64,000 nucleotides of DNA from Hyphomicrobiales bacterium (GCA_002869065.1 PKTR01000002.1:434001-498000); one strand, 5' to 3'. Positions 27,970 to 36,920 are shown, numbered from the stretch's first letter. Numbers and translations are program-made. The notes: generated by a model not told the origin, from the letters alone.

Positions 27970-28700
27970 ACGTAGCCGGTTCCCTCGACCCGGCGCGTCT
28001 GCGACGAGCCGACGATCACCATCGTGCTCATATCGGCCATTTCCGGGCGCGCATCGGCGAGCCTGACCCAGTTCAGTTCCTCGTTCGGCGTCGACACCGC
28101 ACGGGCGAACAGAATGAGCCGGTCGCCACCGCAGCACTCGGTGAGGATTTCCAGCACCCGCGCGAACGGATGCGGCCGGGCCTTCGAGCGCGGATTGTAG
28201 AACGCCATGGCGAGATCGGCTTCGGCAGCGAGGCGCAGGCGTTTTTCGATCAGCGCGAAGGGCTTCAGATTGTCGGAGAGGTTGATGGCGCAGAAGTCGT
28301 GACCGAGCGGCGCACCGGCGCGCGCGGCTGCCGCCAGCATGGCGGTGATGCCGGGCAGGATGCGGATGGTGAGCGCCTTCCAGTCCTCCGACCCGCCTTC
28401 GAGCGCTTCGAACACAGCCGCCGCCATCGCAAAGACGCCGGGATCGCCCGACGAGACGACGACGACCTTGCGCCCGGACGCGGCAAGCTTCAGCGCCTGA
28501 CGCGCCCGCTCGACCTCTTCGCGGTTGTCGGAGACATGCAGTGCGAGACCCTCGCGCGGCGGGACGCGGTCGACATAGGTCTTGTAGCCGACGATATCGG
28601 TCGCCTCGGCAAGGGCCGCCGTGACTTCCGGCGTCACCAGATTTTCAGCGCCGGGGCCGAGGCCGGCAACGATGAGGACGCCAGTGCCGGACGCGCTCAT
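27945..28700 (-). CDS. cobJ: precorrin-3B C17-methyltransferase
   Basis: 251 residues. VAGLGPGAENLVTPEV is the SAM loop, and YKTYVDRV, VVSSGDPGVFAMAAAVFEAL, ILPGITAMLAAAARAGAPLGHDFCAINLSD and FYNPRSKAR are the classic CobJ/CbiH motifs. It methylates C17 with ring contraction of precorrin-3B. ATG 28700 overlaps the cobI stop by four bases. Its 3' end runs 25 bp into the opposing cobK gene. Confidence 0.95.
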   Translation of the reverse strand: MSASGTGVLIVAGLGPGAENLVTPEVTAALAEATDIVGYKTYVDRVPPREGLALHVSDNREEVERARQALKLAASGRKVVVVSSGDPGVFAMAAAVFEALEGGSEDWKALTIRILPGITAMLAAAARAGAPLGHDFCAINLSDNLKPFALIEKRLRLAAEADLAMAFYNPRSKARPHPFARVLEILTECCGGDRLILFARAVSTPNEELNWVRLADARPEMADMSTMVIVGSSQTRRVEGTGYVYTPRSAS

Positions 28701-29419
28701 GGCCGCCTCCCCTGACCGTGCACCAGCACGATGGCGAAATAGGGCGAGACGGCATCGCCCGCCTCGGCAAGCCGCTGGACGTGCTCGCCCGGCATGGTGC
28801 CGCGCTCGACCAGCCAGGCGGCCTCCAGCCGGCCGGCCTTTTCCAGCGCCCGCTTCACCTTCGGCAGGTTGCGGCCGATCTTCATGACGGCGATGGCATC
28901 GGAGTTTTTCATGCGCTCGACGAGAGCCTCTTCGCCGAGCGTACCCATCAGCACCGTGGTGACGTCGTCGCCCCAGGCAATCGGAATGCCCGTCGCGGTC
29001 CAGCAGCCGGACATGCCGGTGATGCCGGGCACGATTTCGAGCGCCACCCGGCCCTGCAACCGCGAATGCAGATGCATGAACGAGCCATAGAAGAACGGGT
29101 CGCCCTCGCACAGCACGACGACCTCGTCGCCGGCGTCGGCCATGGCGGCAAGCCGATCCGCCCAATCCTCGTAGAAGGCGGCGAGCAACCGGTTGTATTC
29201 GGGGTCGGTGAACGGGATTTCCGTCGTCACCGGATATTCCATCGCATATTCGGTGACGTCCGCCGCCAGCATGCCGTTGACGATCAGACGCGCCTGACCG
29301 GTGCGGCCGGCCTTGCGGAAATAGGCGACGTGCTTCGCCTGCCGGATCAGCCGGTCAGCCTTGACGCTCATCAGATCGGGATCGCCCGGGCCGAGCCCGA
29401 CACACACGATTTTCGACAT
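28697..29419 (-). CDS. cobI: precorrin-2 C20-methyltransferase
   Basis: 240 residues with CVGLGPGDPDLMSVKADRLI, VAYFRKAGRTGQARLI, LCEGDPFFYGSFMHLHSRL and IVPGITGMSGCWTATGIPIAWGDD, all typical of CobI/CbiL. It methylates C20 of precorrin-2, the first committed step. It follows cobH by two bases and overlaps cobJ. Confidence 0.95.
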   Translation of the reverse strand: MSKIVCVGLGPGDPDLMSVKADRLIRQAKHVAYFRKAGRTGQARLIVNGMLAADVTEYAMEYPVTTEIPFTDPEYNRLLAAFYEDWADRLAAMADAGDEVVVLCEGDPFFYGSFMHLHSRLQGRVALEIVPGITGMSGCWTATGIPIAWGDDVTTVLMGTLGEEALVERMKNSDAIAVMKIGRNLPKVKRALEKAGRLEAAWLVERGTMPGEHVQRLAEAGDAVSPYFAIVLVHGQGRRP

Positions 29420-29421
29420 TG

Positions 29422-30051
29422 TTATTCTTTCGGGCTGGCGAGCGCGTTGATGGCGGCGACCGTGACGGCGGAACCGCCGAGCCGGCCCTCGACGATGAGT
29501 GCGGGCGCGGGCAGATCGGCCATCAGAGCGGCCTTGCTTTCGGCTGCGCCGACGAAGCCGACCGGGCAGCCGACGATCGCGGCCGGGCGCGGCACCGCTG
29601 GGTCTTCGAGCATATTGAGAAGATGAAACAGCGCCGTCGGGGCGTTGCCGATCGCCACCACCGAGCCGGCAAGACGGTCGCGCCAGAGTTCGAGCGCGGC
29701 GGCCGAACGCGTGGTGCCGAGCGAGGCGGCGAGCTCCGGTACGCGCGGGTCATGCAGCGTGCAGACGATATCGTTGTCGGCCGGCAGGCGGGCGCGGGTG
29801 ATGCCTTCGGCGACCATGCGCGCGTCGCACAGGATCGGCGCGCCGGCCTCGAGCGCCGCTATCGCAGCCAATGCCATGCCGTCTGAAAACCGAACATGGT
29901 TTTCCAGGCCGACCATGCCGGCGGCATGGATCATGCGCACGACCACGCGTTCTTCTTCCGCCGAAAAACGGGCAAGCTCGGCTTCCGCGCGGATGGTGGC
30001 AAAGGACTGCGCGTAGATCGCCGCGCCGTCCGTTTCGTAGCTGTGGGGCAT
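29422..30051 (-). CDS. cobH: precorrin-8X methylmutase
   Basis: 209 residues. The catalytic His is in VVVRMIHAAGMVGL (His42), which moves the C11 methyl to C12; other family blocks are ILCDARMVAEGITR, AIGNAPTALFHLLNML and AAIVGCPVGFVGAAESKAAL. The ATG shares one base with the cobG stop (TGATG). Product: hydrogenobyrinic acid. Confidence 0.95.
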   Translation of the reverse strand: MPHSYETDGAAIYAQSFATIRAEAELARFSAEEERVVVRMIHAAGMVGLENHVRFSDGMALAAIAALEAGAPILCDARMVAEGITRARLPADNDIVCTLHDPRVPELAASLGTTRSAAALELWRDRLAGSVVAIGNAPTALFHLLNMLEDPAVPRPAAIVGCPVGFVGAAESKAALMADLPAPALIVEGRLGGSAVTVAAINALASPKE

Positions 30052-31256
30052 CACTGAAGTCCGAAGAGGCCTGCCGGGTCGGCCAAGAGGGTTACAGGGT
30101 CGAGACCGGTGGCGACAGGCACGTCGCTTGCCGTTCCGTCGCGGACGAGTGCGAAGCCGTCGTCGGTCGCGACAAGGGTATACGCGCATGGCGACGGGTG
30201 TGAACATCCCTTTGTGCAGGCGCTGACATGGAGCCGCGCCCCCTTGGGCAACTGCGGCGCCAGCGCGCGGGCGAGATCGCGGGTCGGCGCCAGCGCCTGC
30301 GGACAACCCGGCGCGCCGGTGCAGGCATGGACGTTGAGCAGCGGCTCGGCGGGATCGGCAATGAGCCCGTCGACGGCCGGCACCTCGGCGAGACCTTCGG
30401 CCAGCACCATACGCCACGGCGTGATGCGGAAGGCCGGCGCGCAGCGGGAAAGCGCGGCAATCGTCGCGGCGGTCGCCTGGCCGAATTCGAAGCCGGCGAG
30501 AAAGCCTGCTCCGGTCAGCCCGGGAATTGCGTCGGGCGCGGCCGGAGCTGGCGCGAGAGTTGGCGCGAACTCCGCCGGCAACTCCGCGCCGCTTGCCAGG
30601 TGTCGGGCCATGCGGCCACGACCTTGAGGCGCACCACCGGAGGACAAGAACCATTCGGCGAGCGCGACGGCCTTGTCCGCCGCTTCTTCGGGCGTCACCG
30701 GCGTGCCGCGCTCCATGCCGTCGGCTCTGAGCACCAGCGTGCCGTCGGCGGCGCGCTCAAGCCGGATATCGGAGGAGGCCTCGGACAGCACTGGCTGCGG
30801 ACCGGTGTCGACGGCAAAGCCGAACTTGCCGGGTAGTGCAGGCCCGCTGGCAAGTCTTGCTGCGAGCGCGTCGGCGATCTCGACCGTGCCGTCGCCGGCC
30901 TGCCAGAACGGGGTGACGAGGATGTTGCGGGTGGTTTCCTCGGCAATCGACCCATCGATCAGCCCGAGTGCGCCGAGCGCCTCGATCAGCGGCGCGTGGC
31001 TGTCGGCGGTGACGCCGCGCATCTGGATATTGGCGCGAGCGGAGAAGTCGATGAGCCCGTTGCCGTGGGTTTCGGACAGGGCGGCGATGGCGGCCATCTG
31101 CTCCGCCGCGACGCGTCCCGAATGCGGGCGGATGCGCACGACATAGCCGTCGCCGGACAGCATCGGTTTCAGGGCGCCCGGGCACCATCCCTGGATAATC
31201 GGGCCCTGGATAATCGGGCCCTGGATAATCGGGACCACTGTTGACTGCTGGCTCAT
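30051..31256 (-). CDS. cobG: precorrin-3B synthase (oxygen-dependent)
   Basis: 401 residues of the sulfite/nitrite reductase-like fold. RPHSGRVAAEQM, LIDFSARANIQMRG near the N-terminus and the two siroheme/[4Fe-4S] Cys pairs CTGAPGC (C-x5-C) and CTKGC (C-x3-C) near the C-terminus are present. CobG hydroxylates precorrin-3A with O2, which places this organism in the aerobic pathway. Oddity: residues 9-23 are PIIQG three times, from a perfect 15-bp tandem repeat at 31189-31233; this stretch lies before the conserved fold. ATG overlaps the cobN stop. Confidence 0.93.
   Translation of the reverse strand: MSQQSTVVPIIQGPIIQGPIIQGWCPGALKPMLSGDGYVVRIRPHSGRVAAEQMAAIAALSETHGNGLIDFSARANIQMRGVTADSHAPLIEALGALGLIDGSIAEETTRNILVTPFWQAGDGTVEIADALAARLASGPALPGKFGFAVDTGPQPVLSEASSDIRLERAADGTLVLRADGMERGTPVTPEEAADKAVALAEWFLSSGGAPQGRGRMARHLASGAELPAEFAPTLAPAPAAPDAIPGLTGAGFLAGFEFGQATAATIAALSRCAPAFRITPWRMVLAEGLAEVPAVDGLIADPAEPLLNVHACTGAPGCPQALAPTRDLARALAPQLPKGARLHVSACTKGCSHPSPCAYTLVATDDGFALVRDGTASDVPVATGLDPVTLLADPAGLFGLQ
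31189..31233. repeat. three perfect 15-bp tandem copies in the cobG N-terminal coding region
   Basis: The plus-strand unit CCCTGGATAATCGGG occurs at 31189-31203, 31204-31218 and 31219-31233 with no mismatch. It is five codons long, so copy changes keep frame; on the minus strand it encodes PIIQG. It lies 23-67 bp inside cobG. Confidence 0.95.
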
Positions 31257-34200
31257 TGTTCTTCGCCTAGTTCAGCAATGATCGAGTTGCGCCGAGTCAT
31301 CCAGAGACCGCTGTCGCGAAGCGCGCGGAACCGGTCGCGCATGGCGGCAAGGGCTTCCGGGTTTTCCCGCTCCATGAAGTCGACGAGATCGCCGCGGCCG
31401 AGCGTCGCCTCGAAATATGCGTCGAACAGATGGCCGCCGACGTCGCGGGTGGCGTTGGCAAAGGCCGCCATATGATCAAGTGTCGCGGCGATTTCCGCCG
31501 CCCCGCGGAAGCCGTGGCGCATCATGCCGTTCGCCCAGTTCGGGTTGGTGGCGCGCGCCCTCACGACGCGGCCGATCTCTTCGCCGAGCGTGCGCGCGCG
31601 CGGATCGTCGGGTCGGGTCGCATCGAGGTGGTAGAGCGCCGGGGCGTCACGGCCGAGCGCTGCGCGGGCGGCGGCAAATCCGCCTTCGTGGGCGGCATAG
31701 TCGGACGCAAGAAGCAGGTCGGTCTCGACCAGATCCTGAACATGGATGAAACCGTCGGCATCGACCACACGCGCTTCGAGGCCGGCGCGGTCGGCGCGGG
31801 CCTCGCCGGCTGCGTTGAAGGTCCATTGCGAGCCGTTCAGCCAGGCTTCGCCGGCGGCGGCGCGCCCGGCATCGGAATAGTCGTCGAGGGCGGCGCCCAT
31901 GGCGAGCCCGAACAGGCCGGGACGCGGGCCGAAGACGCGCGGCACGGCGCGGCCGCGATAGGGGTTGTCGGCCTCGCTTTCATCGCGCCCGGCAAGGGCA
32001 GCGGCGGCCTGATCGAACATTTGCGACAGGCCGGGGAAGACATCGCGGAACAGGCCGGAGATGCGTAGCGTCAGATCGATGCGGGCGCGTCCGAGCAGGG
32101 CAAGCGGGATGATCTCGAAGCCCGACACCCGTTCCGAGCCGCTGTCCCAGACCGGTTTGACGCCGGCAAGATGCAGCGCCATGGCGAATTCCTCACCGGC
32201 CGTGCGCATCGTCGCCGAGCCCCACAGATCGATCACCATGCCGCGCGGATAGTCGCCGTGATCCTGCAGGTGCCGGCGTACGACTTCCTCGGCGAGCTTG
32301 ACCCCTTGCGTGTAAGCCGCGCGGGTCGGCACCGAGCGCGGGTCGGTGGTGAAGAGATTGCGCCCGGTCGGCATGACGTCGGTGCGGCCGCGGAACGGCG
32401 ATCCCGAAGGGCCGGCATCGACGCGGCGGCCGGCAAGCGCGGCAAGCAAGCCATCGCGTTCACCCGCGCCGCACTGGCCGGTCGCGAAGATGTGCAGGCC
32501 GTCGCCGTACTGGCTTTCCTTGATGTCGCAGACGAAGCGGTCGATGCGGGTGATCGCCTCCGCCGCGCTGGCCGCTTCGTCGAGCCCGATATCGGCCTCG
32601 ACGCCGGCTGAACGTGCCTCGTCGCGGATCGAGGCGATGAGCCGCTTGCGGCGTTTCGGATCGAGCCCGTCGGCGGTCGAATACTCATCAAGCAGATGTT
32701 CGAGGCGCACCAGCCGCTCGGGCACGCTGGAGGCCGCCATCGGCGGCGGCAGATGGCCGAGCGTGACGGCGCCGATGCGGCGCTTCGCCTGTGCGGCCTC
32801 GCCCGGATCGTTGACGATGAAGGGATAGACGACCGGGGTCGATCCGATCAGCGCCTGCGGCCAGCAGTCATGCGACAGCGCGACCGCCTTGCCGGGCAGC
32901 CATTCGAGCGTGCCGTGCGCGCCGATATGGACAAGCGCATGCATGCCCTGCGCCCTGAGCCAGAGATAGAAGGCGACATAGGCATGGCGCGGGGTGCGCG
33001 TGAGGTCGTGATAGTCGTCATCGCGGGAATTCACGTCGCCGCGTTCGGGCTGCAGCGCGACAATCGCATTGCCCCGCCGCAGGGCGCGGAAATGCACCAG
33101 CCCGTTGCGGATTTGCGAGTCGCCTTCCGGCTCTCCCCAGGCAGCAACGAGCGCCTCGCGCAGCGCCGGTGACAGGGTTTCGAGCGCCGCGCAATAGTCA
33201 GCAAGCGGCCAGGTGATCGTCCTGGCGAGCAGCGCCTTGCCGAGCCCCTCGCCGGCTTCGACCCGGTAGCCGGCCTCGCCAAGCGCGCGCAGGATCTCCT
33301 CGCTGGAGGCGAGCGCGTCGAGGCCGACGGCGTGGGCAAGCTGATGATCCCGGCCCGGATAGGTCGAGAGCACCAGCGCCAGACGACGCTCGGCGACAGT
33401 CGTTTCGGCCAGCCGGAACCAGCCGCAGACACGCTCGACGACGGCGCTTGCAAGCGCCCGGTCGGCGCCGTGCTGGCTGCGCGCGTATTGCAGCTCGGGG
33501 TCGCGCTCGCCCGCCGTCTTGAAGCTGACGGCGCCGGCGAAGATGCGTCCGTCGACTTCCGGCAGCACGACATGCATGGCGAGATCGGCGGGCGGCAGAC
33601 CGCGTTCGGCCTCCTGCCAGAGATCGCGTTCCGCCGTCGACAGGGCGACCTGGAACACCGGGCAGCCGGCGGCATCGAGCGGCGAAGGCCCGCCATCGGA
33701 GCGGCGGGCCGAGAAAGCCGTCGCGTTGACGACCGCCGCCGGGCTCAGCCGGGCGAGTTGATCGCCGATCCAGGCGGCACTTTCCGGCGCCTTCAGCGAA
33801 GCGGAGAAGAGCCCGTGGGCGGCAAAGCCGCGCTCGCGGAACAGCTCGATCAGCGTATCGACCGGTGACAGATCGGCAGCGGTGAAATAGGAGCGATAGA
33901 AGCTGACGATGACGCGCGGCCGGTCGGTTTCCGGCAGAGCTTCGAGCACGCCCTCTTGCGGGTCGTACCAGCCGTGATCGGGCACGGGATCGATGGTCGG
34001 CGGCGGCGACACATCAAAGCCGATCGCCCGCGCCATTTCCTGCAGCGCCGCCAACGCTGCCGCCGTACCGCCGATATCGCAGAGGCCCGACAGGCGGGAA
34101 AGCGTTTCGCCCGGCAGCGTCGAGACCGCGTCGAGCTTTTCGTCGGGACGACCATCCGCCGGCAGCACCGCCAGCGCGATGCCCTTGCGGCGCGCCAACG

Positions 34201-34504
34201 CGGCCACTTCGCGCAGCCCGTACTGCCAGTATTGCTCGCCGCCGATCAGGCGAATGAGGATGCCGCGCGCGTGTTCGAGCGTGTTCTCCAGATAGGTGTC
34301 GACGGAGAGCGGGTGCTTGAGCATCGCCAGATTGGCGAGCCTGAGGGTGGGCAGGCCGTCCCTGCCCCGCCGCCAGCCTTCCGCGAACGCGCCGAGTTCG
34401 CTGTCGGAAAACGAAAGCACGACGAGATCGGCCGGCTGCTGGCCGAGATCGCGCGGTGTTTCGTTGTCTTCGAGCCCGCGGCTTTCGCGGAAGATGACGT
34501 GCAT
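31253..34504 (-). CDS. cobN: cobaltochelatase subunit CobN
   Basis: 1083 residues of the CobN/Mg-chelatase H family. N-terminus MHVIFRESRG...DLGQQPADLVVLSFSDSELGAFAEGW; central FHxHGTLEWLPGK-type block (HIGAHGTLEWLPGKAVALS), FATGQCGAGERDG and C-terminal ANPNWANGMMRHGFRGAAEIAATLDHM and DSGLWMTRRNS all present. It is the large subunit that inserts Co2+ into hydrogenobyrinic acid a,c-diamide with CobS and CobT, which are not in the window. About 1250-1280 residues is usual for CobN, so this one is shorter, though both ends look complete. The ATG is six bases after cobW. Confidence 0.93.
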   Translation of the reverse strand: MHVIFRESRGLEDNETPRDLGQQPADLVVLSFSDSELGAFAEGWRRGRDGLPTLRLANLAMLKHPLSVDTYLENTLEHARGILIRLIGGEQYWQYGLREVAALARRKGIALAVLPADGRPDEKLDAVSTLPGETLSRLSGLCDIGGTAAALAALQEMARAIGFDVSPPPTIDPVPDHGWYDPQEGVLEALPETDRPRVIVSFYRSYFTAADLSPVDTLIELFRERGFAAHGLFSASLKAPESAAWIGDQLARLSPAAVVNATAFSARRSDGGPSPLDAAGCPVFQVALSTAERDLWQEAERGLPPADLAMHVVLPEVDGRIFAGAVSFKTAGERDPELQYARSQHGADRALASAVVERVCGWFRLAETTVAERRLALVLSTYPGRDHQLAHAVGLDALASSEEILRALGEAGYRVEAGEGLGKALLARTITWPLADYCAALETLSPALREALVAAWGEPEGDSQIRNGLVHFRALRRGNAIVALQPERGDVNSRDDDYHDLTRTPRHAYVAFYLWLRAQGMHALVHIGAHGTLEWLPGKAVALSHDCWPQALIGSTPVVYPFIVNDPGEAAQAKRRIGAVTLGHLPPPMAASSVPERLVRLEHLLDEYSTADGLDPKRRKRLIASIRDEARSAGVEADIGLDEAASAAEAITRIDRFVCDIKESQYGDGLHIFATGQCGAGERDGLLAALAGRRVDAGPSGSPFRGRTDVMPTGRNLFTTDPRSVPTRAAYTQGVKLAEEVVRRHLQDHGDYPRGMVIDLWGSATMRTAGEEFAMALHLAGVKPVWDSGSERVSGFEIIPLALLGRARIDLTLRISGLFRDVFPGLSQMFDQAAAALAGRDESEADNPYRGRAVPRVFGPRPGLFGLAMGAALDDYSDAGRAAAGEAWLNGSQWTFNAAGEARADRAGLEARVVDADGFIHVQDLVETDLLLASDYAAHEGGFAAARAALGRDAPALYHLDATRPDDPRARTLGEEIGRVVRARATNPNWANGMMRHGFRGAAEIAATLDHMAAFANATRDVGGHLFDAYFEATLGRGDLVDFMERENPEALAAMRDRFRALRDSGLWMTRRNSIIAELGEEQ

Positions 34505-34510
34505 TGCCGG

Positions 34511-35545
34511 TTACGACTCCAGTACGGCGCGGATTTTTGCTTCGTCGATATCGTGGTGTTCGGCAATGACCACGAGGCGGGATTTCCGCTCGCCGGCGCC
34601 CCAGGGCCGGTCGAACTGGGCGCGGACACGCTCGCCGACCGCCTGCACCAGAAGCCGCATCGGCTTGCCGGCGACGGCAACGTAGCCCTTGACCCTGAGA
34701 ATATTCTGCTCGCGGGCAAGCCGGACGATCTTCGCCGTCAGCGCCTCGACGTCGTCGATTTCCGGCAACGCCATCACCACCGAGTCGAAATCATCGTGCT
34801 CGTGGTCGTCATGGTCGTCGTGATGGGACGGGCGGGCATGGAGATCGTCCTCGGCGGCGGCGTTGAGGCCGAGCACGATGCGCGGATCGATGCGACCCTC
34901 GGTCATCTCGAGGATCGGCAGGCGACGCGGCGCTTCCGCCTCGACGATGGCGCGGGCGTCGGCGAGCCGTCCTTCGCCGGCCAGATCCGCCTTCGACAGG
35001 AGCACGATGTCGGCGCACGAGATCTGGTCCTCGAAGACTTCCGACAGCGGCGTCTCGTGGTCGATGCTGTCATCGGCGAGCCGCTGCGCGTCGACGGCGG
35101 CGACATTGGGCGCAAAACGCCTCTCGGCGACGGCCTCGGCATCGGCGATCGCGATCACCCCGTCGACCGTGATGCGCGAGCGGATATCGGGCCAGTCGAA
35201 GGCCTTCAGGAGCGGCTTCGGCAACGCCAGACCGGAGGTCTCGATTAGGATGTGTTCCGGCTTTTCGGGCAGCGCCATCAGCGCCTCGATGGTCGGGATG
35301 AAATCGTCCGCGACCGTGCAGCAGATGCAGCCGTTCGCCAGCTCGACGATGTTTTCCGCCGGGCAGTTCTCGTCCGAACAGCTTTTCAGGATATCGCCGT
35401 CGACACCGACATCGCCGAACTCGTTGACCAGCACAGCGAGGCGCTTGCCCTGCGGGTTGGCCATGAGATGCCGGATCAGCGTGGTCTTGCCCGATCCGAG
35501 GAAGCCGGTGATCACGGTGACGGGGATTTTGGCGAGATCGCTCAT
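34511..35545 (-). CDS. cobW: cobalamin biosynthesis GTPase CobW
   Basis: 344 residues of the COG0523 metallochaperone GTPase family. Walker A is GFLGSGKTTL (residues 14-23), the metal-binding CxCC motif is NGCICC, and SKADL is the guanine-specificity motif. A His/Asp-rich loop (SHHDDHDDHEHDD) precedes the C-terminal CobW_C domain; such loops bind metal. Position between cobN and the riboswitch supports cobalt delivery to the chelatase. The DUF1636 gene upstream overlaps it by four bases. Confidence 0.93.
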   Translation of the reverse strand: MSDLAKIPVTVITGFLGSGKTTLIRHLMANPQGKRLAVLVNEFGDVGVDGDILKSCSDENCPAENIVELANGCICCTVADDFIPTIEALMALPEKPEHILIETSGLALPKPLLKAFDWPDIRSRITVDGVIAIADAEAVAERRFAPNVAAVDAQRLADDSIDHETPLSEVFEDQISCADIVLLSKADLAGEGRLADARAIVEAEAPRRLPILEMTEGRIDPRIVLGLNAAAEDDLHARPSHHDDHDDHEHDDFDSVVMALPEIDDVEALTAKIVRLAREQNILRVKGYVAVAGKPMRLLVQAVGERVRAQFDRPWGAGERKSRLVVIAEHHDIDEAKIRAVLES

Positions 35546-35910
35546 GCGGGCACCTCCATGGGCGGAATGCGGGCAACGGATTGTTTGCGGAAGATCTGGG
35601 GCCGCTCGCGCCAGGGCACGATGCCGTCGTTGCTGGCGGCATAGGCGGCAGCGCCCGCGAGGATGTCCTCGACATGGTGCTCGGCGTCCATCTCGCCGTA
35701 GATATAGGACCAGCAGCCGGGCTGGGTCAGCGCGATGGTGCAGCCGCGCGAGCACGCGGACAGGCACTCGACCGGCACGATCTCGACATTTTCCGGCGCG
35801 CCGGCCTCGACCAGACGGCGATAGAGCCGGTTGCCGGGACAGGGCGCGTCCTCGCTCGGCGCCGGACCGCCGCAGCGACAGGTGGTGCAGACATGGAGTT
35901 TTGCGGTCAT
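35542..35910 (-). CDS. DUF1636 ferredoxin-like metal-binding protein
   Basis: 122 residues. N-terminal Cys cluster HVCTTCRCGG...DAPCPG, then VECLSACSRGCTIAL; the layout resembles a thioredoxin-fold [2Fe-2S] ferredoxin and is the DUF1636 family, which is usually found next to cobW. No function is proven; a redox or cobalt-handling role with CobW is a reasonable guess given the ATGA coupling. It is the first gene after the cobalamin riboswitch; GAGGGA lies nine bases before its ATG. Confidence 0.83.
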   Translation of the reverse strand: MTAKLHVCTTCRCGGPAPSEDAPCPGNRLYRRLVEAGAPENVEIVPVECLSACSRGCTIALTQPGCWSYIYGEMDAEHHVEDILAGAAAYAASNDGIVPWRERPQIFRKQSVARIPPMEVPA

Positions 35911-36018
35911 GCCGCGCTTCCCTCACGCTTTTTGGGAACGGGGAAGCTTGCAAGGAGGACAGCGCCGCGGCGCCGTTCCGAGCCGCCTGCGGAACACCCC
36001 GTCCGCTGTCTCGTCACG

Positions 36019-36232
36019 GTGCTGGCAGGTCTCCCGGCTTGCGGATATCGATGACCTCGATGCGTCGATGGCGTTGAGGTATCGGCGGCCCACCCACCTT
36101 CCCGGCATGTCGGCCAGTGGCTTTGGGGGGTCTTTCCGGTCACGGTCGCGGGGGCGGCTGCGCTTCACGTCCATTTCACCAATGGACCCTGTCGCATTCC
36201 CTCTTCGCCTGTCATAAAGACAGGAACCAGCG
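36019..36232 (-). ncRNA. cobalamin riboswitch upstream of the long cob operon
   Basis: Read on the minus strand, the region contains the B12-box core GCAGCCGCCCCCGCGACCG (36144-36163 region), then AAAGCCACTGG, CATGCCGGGAAGG and, near the 3' end, AAGCCGGGAGACCTGCC (36024-36040). These occur in the order and spacing of the cobalamin (AdoCbl) aptamer. The 3' end lies about 110 bases from the DUF1636 start; the stretch between is GC-rich with further inverted repeats (TTCCG...CGGAA, CGCCGCGGCGC), able to form the expression platform. Predicted to repress the operon when cobalamin is plentiful. Confidence 0.93.
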
Positions 36233-36281
36233 TCGCCTCACCTGCTCTGAAAACGGCGCTGATGTCAAGGAAGGAAAGCCG

Positions 36282-36917
36282 ATGACGGAGCCGACGACGC
36301 CCGACGCCGCCAACGAGGACTCGGAACGCCACGTCAAGAAAATGGCGAAGAAGAAAGCCGCCCGCGACCGCATGATGGCGAAGAAGGAGGGCGAGGAGGG
36401 CCTGATCATCGTCCATACGGGATCGGGCAAGGGCAAGAGCTCGGCGGCCTTCGGCATGATCCTGCGCTGCATCGCCCACGGCATGCCGTCCGCCGTGGTG
36501 CAGTTCATCAAGGGCGCCTGGGAGACCGGCGAGCGGCGGCTGATCGAGGAGCGGTTTTCCGATCTCTGCCAGTTCTACGCGATGGGCGAAGGCTTCACCT
36601 GGGAGACGCAGGACAAGGAACGCGACATCGCCGCCGCCGGCCGCGCCTGGGAAAAGGCCAAGGAGCTGATCCGCGACGACAGCAACACGATGGTGCTGCT
36701 CGACGAGATCAACATCGCGCTGCGCTACGGCTATCTCGACATCAACGAGGTGGTCGCCTTCCTTCAGGACGAGAAGCCGGCGATGACCCATGTGGTGCTG
36801 ACCGGCCGCAACGCCGCGCCGGAACTGATCGAGATCGCCGATCTGGTGACCGAAATGACGCTCGTCAAGCATCCCTTCCGCTCCGGCATCAAGGGCCAGA
36901 AGGGCGTGGAATTCTGA
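36282..36917 (+). CDS. cobO: cob(I)yrinic acid a,c-diamide adenosyltransferase
   Basis: 211 residues of the CobA/CobO/BtuR type: P-loop HTGSGKGKSSAAFGM at about residues 44-58, VVQFIKGAW, the LLDEINIALRYGYLD block and HVVLTGRNAAPELIEIADLVTEM. It transfers the adenosyl group from ATP to cob(I)yrinic acid a,c-diamide. AAGGAAGGAAAG precedes ATG 36282. It is divergent from the DUF1636-cobW operon; no riboswitch on the plus strand was seen, so it may not be under the same control. cobQ follows after three bases. Confidence 0.94.
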   Translation: MTEPTTPDAANEDSERHVKKMAKKKAARDRMMAKKEGEEGLIIVHTGSGKGKSSAAFGMILRCIAHGMPSAVVQFIKGAWETGERRLIEERFSDLCQFYAMGEGFTWETQDKERDIAAAGRAWEKAKELIRDDSNTMVLLDEINIALRYGYLDINEVVAFLQDEKPAMTHVVLTGRNAAPELIEIADLVTEMTLVKHPFRSGIKGQKGVEF

Positions 36918-36920
36918 TCG

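Noticed and set aside
35911-36281. Second, plus-strand cobalamin aptamer for cobO
   Set aside because: All conserved blocks read correctly only on the minus strand.
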